Position numbers and translations under genes: made by a program. The notes beneath the pieces were generated by a model, which saw only the letters and a program-made list of their open reading frames with translations, did not search any database and was not told the DNA's origin. DNA of 49,228 nt from Myxococcales bacterium. Lineage in GTDB: Bacteria > Myxococcota_A > Polyangia > Polyangiales > Polyangiaceae. The DNA lies in the NCBI GenBank assembly GCA_016794345.1, contig JAEUKE010000281.1, forward strand, positions 1-49,228. The letters run 5' to 3'. Positions 27,901 to 37,407 of the stretch are shown in pieces; within the stretch, counting starts at the first letter, position 1; each line of letters opens with the position of its first letter.

Positions 27901-29622
27901 GCCCGCCATGTTGGCGCGGAGCGCTGCGACCAGCGTGAGGCCGCGCGCCAGGGAGGGGTCGGCCTCGGCCGCGGCGAGCGCGTCCATCGCCTCGGGCGAG
28001 CGGCGCCCGCCGTCCGGCGCGAGGCCCACCGCACAGGCAGCGAGCATGCGGCCGAGCCAGGGGGCGCGCGCGAAGGCGCCGAGCCCTTCGCACTGAGCCA
28101 GCTGCGCAAACGCCTCTTCCGCAGCGCCGATGTCGCCGCGCAGGAGGCGCGAGCGTCCGAGCTCGAACCAGAGCCCCGCGAGCTCGTGAGGCTCCGCTCC
28201 GGCGGAGAGCAGCTGCTCGGTCGAGGCCTCGAACCAGCCGAGGTCGCTGATGACCGCGGCGAACATGCGCGCGGTCCGGAGCGTGACCGCGGGCGACACC
28301 CCGTGCTGGCCGGCGCGCGAGAGCGCGGTCTGCGCGGCCTGTGGATCGCGGACCAGACACGCCCAGACGTACGCGGCCAGGACGAACGCGCGCGACTTCG
28401 CTGCGTCGGTCACGAAGGTCGTCGCGCACCCTTCGAGCGCGCCCGCGAGACCGGCCGGGTCCTGGCCGTCGACGAGCAGATCGATCTCGATCGCGCGCGC
28501 CGGGATGGCGCCCGGATCCGCAGTCAGCGCGTGCCTCAGCGCGTCGAGCGCGGCGGTGCGATCGTTGACGAGCGCCGCCGACTCCGCCACGCGCAGCCAG
28601 AGCGAGGCCGCGTGCGGTCCCTCCGGCGTGTGCACCAGCTCCTCACGGGCCAGCGTCGCGCTCGCCTCGAGATCGCCCTGCGCCTCGAGCACCGCGAGCC
28701 GCGCGCGCGCGATCACGCTGGAGCCGGGCAGACGCCGGGCGGCCATCGAGAGGAGCGCGCCGGCGCCGTCCACGTCGCCGAGCCGGCGCCTGATCTCCGC
28801 CGCGCGCATCCACGCCTCGGCCGCAAACGCGGCCGTCCGCATGTGACGCGGGACGCCGATCTCCTCGCCGCGCTCCGGGTCGTCGAGGACCTCGGCCACG
28901 AGCTCCGCCTGACCCTCGAGGGCGCGCGCGAGCGCGTCGAGATCGGCGGCGCCCTGCGCGATCCGCTCGAGCGAGACGCGAGTCTGGAAGCGCGCGCGGC
29001 CTTCGAGCGCGGCCGCCGCGTCGAGGTACTCGTACGAGCGCTGGGTCTGCGTCAGCTTCGCCGCGAGCTCCGCGAGCTGGATGTAGAGCAGGGCCTTGTA
29101 GGTGCCGTCCGTGATGAGCGGCAGCCGCGCCTCGATGGCGCGCATGACGCCGGCCGGATCGGCCGACTCGTGCGCGAGCATCTCGAGCTCGAGCCAGGCA
29201 CTGAGGTCGTCCGGGTTCTCGGCGACCGCCTCCTCGAGCCGTTGCCGCGCCTCGTCGCGGTTCTTGTCGTGCTCGAGCGCGACGACCGCGAGCTCGCGCA
29301 GGGCACGCGCGCGCTCCTCCGGCGTGGGCGCGTTCTTCGCCATCGCGTCGAGGAGCTTCGCCAGGTTCTTGTAGGACCGGCGCCGCGAGAGCACGCGGAT
29401 GAGCGCCTCGAGCGGCTCGCGAAAGTCGGCGTCGGCGTTGTACGCGGCCAGGTAGTCGCGCGCCGCCAGGGGCTCCTCGCCTCGAGCCTCGTGCAACACG
29501 CCGAGCTCGTGGAGGAGCGCCGCCTGGGCTGGCTTCTCCGCCGCTGCGTTGATCTCCCCCTGAAGCTTCCCAATCAGCGCCGCGTCGTGGCCGCTCTGCT
29601 CGCCCTGGGTTTCTGCGGTCAT
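24901..29622 (-). CDS. Giant TPR-repeat protein B
   Basis: 1573 aa from the ATG at 29622 (MTAETQGEQSG). Cytosolic, with no signal or membrane segment. Practically the whole protein up to about residue 1300 is a helical solenoid of TPR-like units (LLHELGVLHEARGEEPLAARDY, AVAENPDDLSAWLELEML, AFKAVADARPDDLAAWEG, NVTMLEPDHVGALALAGT). The C-terminal 260 residues are different: an alpha/beta segment (LGFDVEFELYVGG...ALVVGSEI), then helices (AREVFALRRGISSLRRRED; SRRVRKAATESAQEV; SIDRMAALAAGDVSHVI). The segment order matches the end of protein A, so I infer homologous terminal domains. It is coupled to A through GTGA and divergent from GST with about 150 bp between starts. Function unknown. Confidence 0.9.
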   Translation of the reverse strand: MTAETQGEQSGHDAALIGKLQGEINAAAEKPAQAALLHELGVLHEARGEEPLAARDYLAAYNADADFREPLEALIRVLSRRRSYKNLAKLLDAMAKNAPTPEERARALRELAVVALEHDKNRDEARQRLEEAVAENPDDLSAWLELEMLAHESADPAGVMRAIEARLPLITDGTYKALLYIQLAELAAKLTQTQRSYEYLDAAAALEGRARFQTRVSLERIAQGAADLDALARALEGQAELVAEVLDDPERGEEIGVPRHMRTAAFAAEAWMRAAEIRRRLGDVDGAGALLSMAARRLPGSSVIARARLAVLEAQGDLEASATLAREELVHTPEGPHAASLWLRVAESAALVNDRTAALDALRHALTADPGAIPARAIEIDLLVDGQDPAGLAGALEGCATTFVTDAAKSRAFVLAAYVWACLVRDPQAAQTALSRAGQHGVSPAVTLRTARMFAAVISDLGWFEASTEQLLSAGAEPHELAGLWFELGRSRLLRGDIGAAEEAFAQLAQCEGLGAFARAPWLGRMLAACAVGLAPDGGRRSPEAMDALAAAEADPSLARGLTLVAALRANMAGDAAGARTRLAALAESSPGDVVVALFLAELSASDPGAAAAVLSRCAEAVEDADLAAGLRLEAGLYYWRAGDRPSAVAEISSVRDVIPGAANALLTWARRGLETTTLDGRREAVGDGPNEALERFGLEIAWLDEGGEVDAALRALEQAEQQHGSDDRLVAATLGRLLFELAGDPEAAGRALDTLESRGNDAAIVARAERFRATRDWGQDLTSAAALARAWAEIEPAPYVALEWLGVAMAAQDREGEVVARSLLADLSEGAARESLLASAVTVSLLSGSLPPPLDAQHAPGRLANLEMAPPGADPRRRAAALHGLEDSLGGDAYLDALVLAGYSDLANGDPEAALEAFKAVADARPDDLAAWEGARAAAVALDQPVEIALASAQLGALCKDDERGARFWEEAGLVLLERTEAHEDAEIALDRAFSRDPRSSRAFDKLFRRVRGRNENDRLLGLIERRLEVAEDETEIAKLFWERARVMQKKGDADGALAALENVTMLEPDHVGALALAGTICIQKGDFAGAAPLMARLSQIKEAPKQERLVSGVTACDLYENKLNQPEKALEVLVALHREGLTTLPVRERLARAAARTGAWSEATGMLEQLMVERAESEGRVEAARLAMAIWRDKIKEPANARAAVKKLLDECPDDPEGLELVLQTPFDDAFRTQLLARGKQRLVESLQEDPCDVDRVSLLARIAAAQGDLSLRQATLGVLVALGKPDRGLSDELASLDQKILSRPQQVLDGRALGEIADPQDSGPVPKLFVHIAETVTLALGPSLESLQVGRKNRVDAKGGPPLRLAVAEWMGALGFDVEFELYVGGPAPRGVQGVVVGETPALVVGSEISVPLDPGSRSAIAREVFALRRGISSLRRREDAAIASVVIAVCNEVGAAMQNPGYAVYAEVSRAVHKEISRRVRKAATESAQEVARSGQDPKAWAATARRSIDRMAALAAGDVSHVISDILNLPRHQLAGAIRESDRALSLLRFVLSPGYLELRRQLGMGTR

Positions 29623-29774
29623 CTTGGTGAGAAGGTCTCCTGGGGGGTCTGGGGCACAGGCAGAGTAGCCAGGCGTCCAGCCGGACGTAAAGGTGAAGCG
29701 CGGGAATGTCGAGCCTCGGGCGCGGAGCCGGCCTCCGCCGGGCCCCAAGGACGGAGATTGGCTACCATCCCACC

Positions 29775-30494
29775 GTGCCGATCGAGCTCCATTACTGGCC
29801 CGGGATCCAGGGACGCGGTGAGCTGGTGCGGCTCGCCCTCGAGGACTCGGGCACACGCTACGTGGACGTCGCCCGCCTCCCCGAGAGCGAGGGCGGCGGC
29901 GTCGGACCGATGCTCGCGCTGATGGCGAGCCCGCACGGCTTGCCGCCGCTCGCGCCGCCCTTCATCCGGTCGGGCAAGCTCCTGGTCGCGCAGACCGCCA
30001 ACATCCTCCTCCACCTCGGCCCCAAGCTCGGGCTGGTCCCGCGGAGCGAGGCGAAGCGAATCGGTGTGCACCAGCTCCAGCTGACGGTGGAGGACCTCTA
30101 CACCGAGGTGCACGACACCCATCACCCCATCGCGACGAGCCTCTGCTTCGAGGATCAACGCCGAGCCGCCAAGCAGCGCGCCTCGCATTTCGTCGCCGAG
30201 CGCCTGCCGAAGTTCCTCGGCTACTTCGAGCGCGTCCTGCAGCAAAACGGGGGCAAGCACCTCATCGGACGCTCGACGACGTACGCCGACCTCTCCTTGT
30301 TCCAGGTGATGAGCGGGCTCGACTACGCTTTCCCGCGCGCGACGAAGCGGCTCGGCAAGAAGGTCGCTGGCCTGCGCGCGCTCAGCGAGCGCGTGGCTTC
30401 GCGCCCGCGGCTCGCGCGCTACTTGGCGTCCGAGCGGCGGATCCCCTTCAACGAATCGGGCATCTTCCGCCGCTACCCCGAGCTCGACCCCTGA
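29775..30494 (+). CDS. Glutathione S-transferase family protein
   Basis: 239 aa from the GTG at 29775; the family-typical start IELHYWPGIQGRGELVRLAL follows directly. An N-terminal thioredoxin-fold domain runs to about residue 85, with AQTANILLHLG in the position of the glutathione gamma-Glu binding motif. A helical C-terminal domain includes GRSTTYADLSLFQVM with the conserved N-cap Asp. It resembles the alpha/mu/pi/sigma-type GSTs. Expected role: conjugation or isomerisation with glutathione or another thiol in the cytosol. Convergent with the PHA-system gene. Confidence 0.92.
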   Translation: MPIELHYWPGIQGRGELVRLALEDSGTRYVDVARLPESEGGGVGPMLALMASPHGLPPLAPPFIRSGKLLVAQTANILLHLGPKLGLVPRSEAKRIGVHQLQLTVEDLYTEVHDTHHPIATSLCFEDQRRAAKQRASHFVAERLPKFLGYFERVLQQNGGKHLIGRSTTYADLSLFQVMSGLDYAFPRATKRLGKKVAGLRALSERVASRPRLARYLASERRIPFNESGIFRRYPELDP

Positions 30495-30498
30495 ACGA

Positions 30499-30512
30499 CC
30501 GCCGAAGGGCGG
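30499..30512. terminator. Short hairpin between convergent genes
   Basis: CCGCC-GAAG-GGCGG, in the 19-bp gap between the GST stop (30492-30494) and the PHA-system stop (30514-30516). A 5-bp GC stem with a 4-nt loop and no T tract. Possible bidirectional terminator. Confidence 0.4.
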
Positions 30513-30513
30513 C

Positions 30514-30804
30514 TCAGGCGACGACCTTGTCGAGCTTCTCCTTCACCTTGTCCTCGATCGTGCCCTTCATCGCACGGAGGAGCAGGGGGAGATCGATCTC
30601 GACGCGCACCGAGGTCGCGGCGACGGTGATCGTCCCGTTCGCGCCCTTGGCCATGCCGCTCGGCGCGTCGAACTTGATCCGGTCTCCGTCCCAGCGCCAG
30701 CTGATGCCGAGCTTCTCCTTCATCGAATCGGCGAGCGTCGCAGCGCGCTCCTTCGCCGTCTCGGTGCCGAGGTTGTGGTTCCGCGAAATGTCGATCGTGG
30801 CCAT
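30514..30804 (-). CDS. Polyhydroxyalkanoic acid system family protein
   Basis: 96 aa, full length for this small family (PHA_gran_rgn). Pattern: ATIDISRNHNLG, KERAATLADSMKEKLGISWRWDGDRIKFDAPSGMAKGANGTI, ATSVRVEIDLPLLLRAMKGTIEDKVKEKLDKVV. Members are small alpha/beta proteins often found near PHA granule genes, but their biochemical role is not established. No PHA synthase or phasin is present here, so a granule role cannot be inferred from context. Its start lies 12 bp after the parvulin-like gene's stop. Confidence 0.85.
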   Translation of the reverse strand: MATIDISRNHNLGTETAKERAATLADSMKEKLGISWRWDGDRIKFDAPSGMAKGANGTITVAATSVRVEIDLPLLLRAMKGTIEDKVKEKLDKVVA

Positions 30805-30816
30805 GGGCCCGGCTCT

Positions 30817-31356
30817 CTACTCGATGCGGCGAAAGACGTAAAACCCGCGCGGTGAGTCGACCGGCCCGCCGACCGCCCCGGCCTCGAGCGAGAAGAGCAC
30901 GGCCTCGGCCGCGGGCTCGAGAACGGTGCGCTGGATGGCCCCGGCGTCGTCGAACCCCGTGTCGGCCCGCTTGACGGCCGCGCCGAAGTCCTTCTTCGCC
31001 TCCTCCGCGATCGACTCGGCGAGCGCGCGCGCCTCGTCCTTCGAGCGCGCGTTGCTGGGCGCGCTCTCCGCGCCGCGATACCAGACGAGCGCGACGCCGA
31101 AGACAACCTGACGCGGAGCACCCGAGGCGAGCGGCGCGGTCTCCTCACCCTGCGGCAAGCCCGGGCCCGCGCCGCCGCCGCCTGCCGGCGCGGCGGTCGC
31201 CGGCTCGGGCGCCGGGGGCGCGGCCGCGGAGACCGATGCCACCGGCGCAGGGTGTGGCTCGGGAGCGGCGGCTCCGTGAGGCCGGCCGCGAACGACGACA
31301 TAAGCTGCCGCGGCCGCCACGAAGACGGCAAAAACGATGGCGAGCGAACGCGTCAT
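30817..31356 (-). CDS. Membrane-anchored parvulin-like peptidyl-prolyl isomerase domain protein
   Basis: 179 aa. One N-terminal membrane helix (about 5-22), a Pro/Ala-rich linker (25-82), then about 95 residues that follow the parvulin order: a strand with YRGAESAPSNARSKDEARALAESIAEEAKKDFGAAVKRAD, a short middle, then FSLEAGAVGGPVDSPRGFYVFRRIE. The end matches the F-L-x-x-G-x-x-S-x-P-V-x-T-x-x-G-x-H-V-I signature, but the final His is replaced by Tyr-Val. It may therefore be a non-catalytic or altered chaperone domain. Upstream of the PHA-system gene by 12 bp, so likely one transcript. Confidence 0.75.
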   Translation of the reverse strand: MTRSLAIVFAVFVAAAAAYVVVRGRPHGAAAPEPHPAPVASVSAAAPPAPEPATAAPAGGGGAGPGLPQGEETAPLASGAPRQVVFGVALVWYRGAESAPSNARSKDEARALAESIAEEAKKDFGAAVKRADTGFDDAGAIQRTVLEPAAEAVLFSLEAGAVGGPVDSPRGFYVFRRIE

Positions 31357-31421
31357 GGCGGCTGACCGCAGCTACCACACTTTCGCGGTCGCCTCCTGCG
31401 AAGCGTGTTACGTTCTGACCC

Positions 31422-31441
31422 TCGGCCGATCCAGAGGCCGA
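31422..31441 (+). promoter_or_regulatory. Inverted repeat in the leader of the zinc-ribbon TPR gene
   Basis: TCGGCC (31422-31427), 8-nt loop, GGCCGA (31436-31441), ending 7 bases before the ATG at 31449. As RNA it could fold over the ribosome-binding region; as DNA it could be an operator. No promoter hexamers are recognised in the 92-bp divergent gap. Confidence 0.3.
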
Positions 31442-31448
31442 CCGCACT

Positions 31449-34400
31449 ATGGTCAAGGTCGAGTGCCACGGGTGCTCCGCGCCCTACCAGGTCGACGAGC
31501 GTCGAATCCCGCCCGCCGGGCTGAAGATGCGCTGCCCGAAATGCGGCGCGAGCCTGCTCGTGCAGCGCCCGGGGCAGGAAGGCGCGCCGCCGCCCGCCCC
31601 AGCGCCGCCCCGGCCTCCGCCGCCGCGAAATCCGACCGGTGAGATGGGCGGCATCGATCTCCCCGCGCCCGCTGCGCCGCGTCCATTTGCTCCGCCCGCC
31701 GCGCCCCGGCCCGGCCCTCCTGCTGCGGCGCCACGACCGGCGGCCCCGGCCGCCGGTGGCTTCGGCGAGATCGATCTGATGGTCGATCTTCCGAACCCCG
31801 ATGCTGCACCCATGTCGGCGGGCGAGGTCGACCTTCCGGTGGTTCCGGGCACCTTCGCGCCGGCTGCGCCTGCCATCGACCCCGGCGGCATCGATCTGCC
31901 CGCCACGCGCGATGCAGGGGGAGGCAGCGGAGGCGGCGGCGGATTCGGCGTCCTCGATTTCGGCGCGGAGGCCGACCTCGGCGGCGGCATCGATCTTCCC
32001 GCGACGCGTGGCGGCCCCGCCCAGCCTTTTGGTGCTCCGCAGGGCTTCGGCGCTCCGCAGGGCTTCGGCGCTCCGCAGGGCTTCGGCGCTCCGCAAGCGC
32101 CGCAGGGCTTCGGCGCTCCACAGGGCTTCGGTGAGATCGATCTGCCCGCCACGCGCGAGGCTCCTCCTTCGCCATTCGGTGGGTTCCCCGGCGGCGGCGG
32201 CGGGTTCGGTGCGCAGGCTGGCTTGCCCGCGCCGGCTCATCGCGACCACGCCGGCTTGCCCGCGCTCTCGCAGGGCAACGCCGGCCTCCCCATGCCCTCG
32301 GGCGGCGCGGGCGCCCACCTGCCCTCTCCGGTGAACGCCGGCCTGCCATCCCCTGGCGGCGGCGGAGCCGGTTTGCCCGCGCTGCATGGCGGCGCCGGGC
32401 TGCCCGCCATCGGCGGAGATCTCCCCGTCGTTGGCGGCGCAGGGCTTCCGGCCATGTCGGCAGGCGCGCTTCCCGCGATCTCCGGCGGTGGTCTGCCGGC
32501 GCTGGGCGGCGGCGGTCTTCCGGCCGTTGGTGGGGGCGGGCTCCCCAGCCCCGCGTTCGGGAGCCTCCCTACCGCGGCCTCCCACGCAGGCCTCCCCATC
32601 GTTGGCGCGACGGGACTCCCCTCGACGGCTGGTCCCGGCTTGCCCGCTCCCGGCGGCCCTGGGCTGCCTGGGCTCAGTGGTGCGGGGTTGCCTGCGCCTG
32701 GCGGGCCGGGCCTGCCGACCGCGCTCGATGCGTTCCCCGCCGTGGGCGGCGTCGGCTTGCCGTCGCCTGCCGGCGCCGGTCTGCCGGCCAACGTCGGCTC
32801 GGAGGCGTCGCTCGGCTTCGACTCTGGCGGCTCGCTCGAGCTCGGCGGCGGCGGCATCGGCGGAGAGATGGAGCTCGAGGGCGGCGGCGCCGGCGCCGCG
32901 CTCCCGGGCGCGCGCAAGAAGGAGCGCTTCGTCGGCGAGAGCGACGAGCAGCCTGCGAAGAGCGGCCGGCTGATCAAGCTCGTCGCGCTCGGCATGTTCG
33001 GCATGGTGGCCGCGGGCTTTGGCCTGGGCCTCTTCCCGAGCATCGGCGTCTTCGGGATCAACTTCATCGAGGACAACCTCCTCTCGGGCGATCGCGAGAC
33101 GAAGCTCGGCGAACTCAAGAAGGCGGCGCAAGAGGCGCTCGACGCCGACACGCTCGAGGGCGCGAACAGCGCGGCCGAGCTCGCCCGCACCGCCAACGTC
33201 GCCGCGCCACGCCACGCGGACACAGCCGGCTACGCCGCGTACCTCCTGTACATGCGGAGCATCCGCTTCGGGCGGGACGGCGGAGCAGAGACCGCGGCCA
33301 AGAACATGCTCGACGCGGTCGATCGCAGCGGCACGTCCACGTCGCTCCTGCTGGCAAGCGCCGCGGAGGACGTGCTCGCCGGCCAGCTCGCGCGGGCGCG
33401 TGCGACGGTGCAGCAGATCCTCTCGCAAACACCCGACGACGTCGACGCCGCGGTGCTCGCCGGCGAGATCGAGCTCGTCGCCAAGGAGCCGAACACGGCC
33501 ATCACCGTCTTCACGAAGGCCGTGGGCGTGCACAAGTCGGCGCGCACCTTGTTCGGGCTCGCGCGCGCGCAGCTGGCGGCCGGGAAGTCGGCCGAGGCGG
33601 AGGCGAGCGCGAAGAGCGTGCTCGAGTCCTCCAAGGGCCACGTCGCCGGGCGCACGCTCCTCGCCAGCATCGCGGCCGGTACACCCGCCCGCGAAGCGGA
33701 GGCGCTCGAGCTGCTCAACGCCGTCACGAAGGACGAGAAGATCCGCAAAGCGGCCAGCCAGCAGGAGCTCGTCGAAGCGTACATCCAGCTCGGCCGCGTC
33801 CAGCTCCTCGCCTCGCGCATGTCGCAGGCGCAGGAGGCCTACAACGAGGCGCTCAAGCTCAACCCGCAGGCGGTCCCCGCGCTCGTCGGCAGCGGCGAGC
33901 TCTTCTACCGCGCGGGCCGCTTCTCCGAGGCGGAGGCTCGCTTCGAGTCGGCGAGCCGCGCCGACGCGGACAACATCGACGCCAAGATCGGCTCCGCCAA
34001 GACGTGGTTCGCGCTCGAGCGCCACAAAGAGGCGAAGGAGCTCCTGACCAAGCTCCAGCAGAGCCACCCCAACGACCCGCGCTCCTTCTACTGGCTCGCC
34101 CGCGTGGAGGACGCCGCCGGCAAAAAGAAGGACGCGGAGAACCTCTTCCGCGAGGCCGTCAAGCGCGCGACGGGCCCCGACACGGGCGTCCCCGCTTACG
34201 TCGGCCTCTCGCAGCTCCTCGCCAGCGTCACGCGCTCGGAGGAGGCGAACAAGATCCTGACGGAAGCGTCAGAGAAGTACCCGAACAGCGCGGATCTCGC
34301 GAAGGCCCGCGGGGACGTCGCGCTGCAGCTCGGCAAGCTCGACGAAGCGCAGATCCAATACGAGGCCGCCCTGAAGGTCGCCCCCGAAGATCTGTCCATC

Positions 34401-35381
34401 CGCTTCGCCCTCGGCGTCACCTTCCGCAAGGGCCGCAGGTTCCCGGAGGCGGTCAAGGTCTTCGACGACATCCAGGCCGTGGACCCGAACTACCCCGGTC
34501 TGCTCACCGAGCGCGGCCTCTACTACGAAGAGACAGGCCAGACCGCCGAAGCGCTGCAGATGTACAACCAGGCCCTCCAGAAGGCGACGGAGGACGTGGA
34601 CCTCAAGCTGCGCATCGGCTCCACGCTCGTCGCCGCAGGCCAGGCCAAACAAGCCGAGCCCATCCTCAAAGAGGTCGTGCGCGAGCGCGGCAACTCGGCC
34701 GAGGCGAACCACTTCTACGGCCGCTCGCTCCTCCTCTCGGGCTCCAACCTGAACGAGGCGATGCGCCACCTCAAGAAGGCCGTCGAGATCGAGGCGAACC
34801 GGCCGGAGTACCACCTCTACGTCGGTTGGGCCGCCAACGAAGCGGGCCAGCCGCAGATCGCGGAGCAGTCGCTGACGAAGGCCATCGAGCTCGACGCGAC
34901 CCTCGGCGACGCTTACTGGCAGCTCGGCGTGCTCAAGCAGAAGCAGGGCCGCACCGTCGACGCCATCAAGGACCTGACGACCGCCCTCGAGAAGAAGCCC
35001 TCCCGCCACGAGGCGCATTTCACGCTCGCCCTCTGCTACGAGGAGCAGAACAACGCCACCAAGGCCGAGGCCGAGTACCGCGCGGCCATCAGCGGCAACG
35101 ACAAGGTGGCGGACTGGCACTTCAAGCTCGGCAAGCTCCTCGACCGGAAGAACGACGACAAAGCCGCCACGCCCGAGCTGGACAAGGCGGTCGAGCTCGC
35201 CGCGAACCGCAACCCGCCGCCCGGCTGGCTCAACGACGCCCACCTCATCCTCGGCAAGAACTACGAGACGGTGGACCCGAACAAGGCCATCTCCCACTAC
35301 GGCGAGTACCTGCGCCTCGCCCCGGCGGATCACGCCTACCGCAAGGACGCGGAAGCCGCGCTCGAGCGATTGAAACGCTAG
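31449..35381 (+). CDS. Zinc-ribbon, low-complexity, single-TM, TPR-repeat protein
   Basis: 1310 aa. An N-terminal zinc ribbon has Cys6, Cys9, Cys29 and Cys32 (MJ0042/zinc_ribbon_5 type). Residues about 45-500 are Gly/Pro/Ala-rich and repetitive: three exact copies of IDLPATR (148, 181, 230) and related IDLPA/VDLP/VDLPN sites (69, 112-116, 127), a GFGAPQ tandem block (193-226), and more than twenty GLP motifs. A transmembrane helix spans about 509-528. The last 780 residues are TPR solenoid (AYNEALKLNPQAVPALVGSGEL, IQYEAALKVAPEDLSIRFALG). With the zinc ribbon first and one helix, the ribbon and motif region probably face the cytosol and the TPRs the periplasm; this is inferred. Myxobacterial envelope-complex proteins have a similar ribbon-linker-TM layout, but I cannot assign it to one. 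Confidence 0.9.
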   Translation: MVKVECHGCSAPYQVDERRIPPAGLKMRCPKCGASLLVQRPGQEGAPPPAPAPPRPPPPRNPTGEMGGIDLPAPAAPRPFAPPAAPRPGPPAAAPRPAAPAAGGFGEIDLMVDLPNPDAAPMSAGEVDLPVVPGTFAPAAPAIDPGGIDLPATRDAGGGSGGGGGFGVLDFGAEADLGGGIDLPATRGGPAQPFGAPQGFGAPQGFGAPQGFGAPQAPQGFGAPQGFGEIDLPATREAPPSPFGGFPGGGGGFGAQAGLPAPAHRDHAGLPALSQGNAGLPMPSGGAGAHLPSPVNAGLPSPGGGGAGLPALHGGAGLPAIGGDLPVVGGAGLPAMSAGALPAISGGGLPALGGGGLPAVGGGGLPSPAFGSLPTAASHAGLPIVGATGLPSTAGPGLPAPGGPGLPGLSGAGLPAPGGPGLPTALDAFPAVGGVGLPSPAGAGLPANVGSEASLGFDSGGSLELGGGGIGGEMELEGGGAGAALPGARKKERFVGESDEQPAKSGRLIKLVALGMFGMVAAGFGLGLFPSIGVFGINFIEDNLLSGDRETKLGELKKAAQEALDADTLEGANSAAELARTANVAAPRHADTAGYAAYLLYMRSIRFGRDGGAETAAKNMLDAVDRSGTSTSLLLASAAEDVLAGQLARARATVQQILSQTPDDVDAAVLAGEIELVAKEPNTAITVFTKAVGVHKSARTLFGLARAQLAAGKSAEAEASAKSVLESSKGHVAGRTLLASIAAGTPAREAEALELLNAVTKDEKIRKAASQQELVEAYIQLGRVQLLASRMSQAQEAYNEALKLNPQAVPALVGSGELFYRAGRFSEAEARFESASRADADNIDAKIGSAKTWFALERHKEAKELLTKLQQSHPNDPRSFYWLARVEDAAGKKKDAENLFREAVKRATGPDTGVPAYVGLSQLLASVTRSEEANKILTEASEKYPNSADLAKARGDVALQLGKLDEAQIQYEAALKVAPEDLSIRFALGVTFRKGRRFPEAVKVFDDIQAVDPNYPGLLTERGLYYEETGQTAEALQMYNQALQKATEDVDLKLRIGSTLVAAGQAKQAEPILKEVVRERGNSAEANHFYGRSLLLSGSNLNEAMRHLKKAVEIEANRPEYHLYVGWAANEAGQPQIAEQSLTKAIELDATLGDAYWQLGVLKQKQGRTVDAIKDLTTALEKKPSRHEAHFTLALCYEEQNNATKAEAEYRAAISGNDKVADWHFKLGKLLDRKNDDKAATPELDKAVELAANRNPPPGWLNDAHLILGKNYETVDPNKAISHYGEYLRLAPADHAYRKDAEAALERLKR
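32025..32123 (+). repeat. 18-bp in-frame tandem repeat (GFGAPQ)
   Basis: Three consecutive near-identical 18-bp units at 32043-32096 encode GFGAPQ. They are preceded by a diverged PFGAPQ unit (32025-32042), then come a 9-bp half unit (APQ) and a further full copy (32106-32123). Near nucleotide identity points to recent slippage or recombination, so copy number is likely to vary between strains. Confidence 0.85.
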
Positions 35382-35439
35382 CGAGAGCCCAGGCTGGCAG
35401 CCCTCACGCCGGCTGGTGAGCGAGTTGCTGCAACTTCAT

Positions 35440-35483
35440 CCCCCCATCCCCCCTCGCGAGCGAGGGGGGCGAGGTTTGGGGGG
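35440..35483. repeat. Nested GC hairpin upstream of htpG
   Basis: Inner arms CCCCCCTCGC (35448-35457) and GCGAGGGGGG (35460-35469) with only GA between. Outer arms are C6 (35440-35445) and G6 (35478-35483). It lies in the 148-bp gap between the TPR gene and htpG. It may be an extragenic palindromic repeat or a strong RNA hairpin acting as terminator/attenuator for htpG-greB. Nearby AGTTG-CTG-CAACT (35423-35435) is another small palindrome. Confidence 0.65.
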
Positions 35484-35529
35484 CTTGCAACCCAAGGAGT
35501 TCGGATCCATCCGTCTGGCACACAAAGCC

Positions 35530-37404
<1,875 letters not shown>

Positions 37405-37407
37405 GAC

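Noticed and set aside
26671..29922. 1083-aa open frame on the plus strand opposite giant TPR gene B
   Set aside because: Same reason: composition artefact of GC-rich codons and no protein-like pattern.
32025..32123. CRISPR-like short tandem repeats
   Set aside because: Contiguous 18-bp units without spacers and in the reading frame of a GFGAPQ protein repeat.
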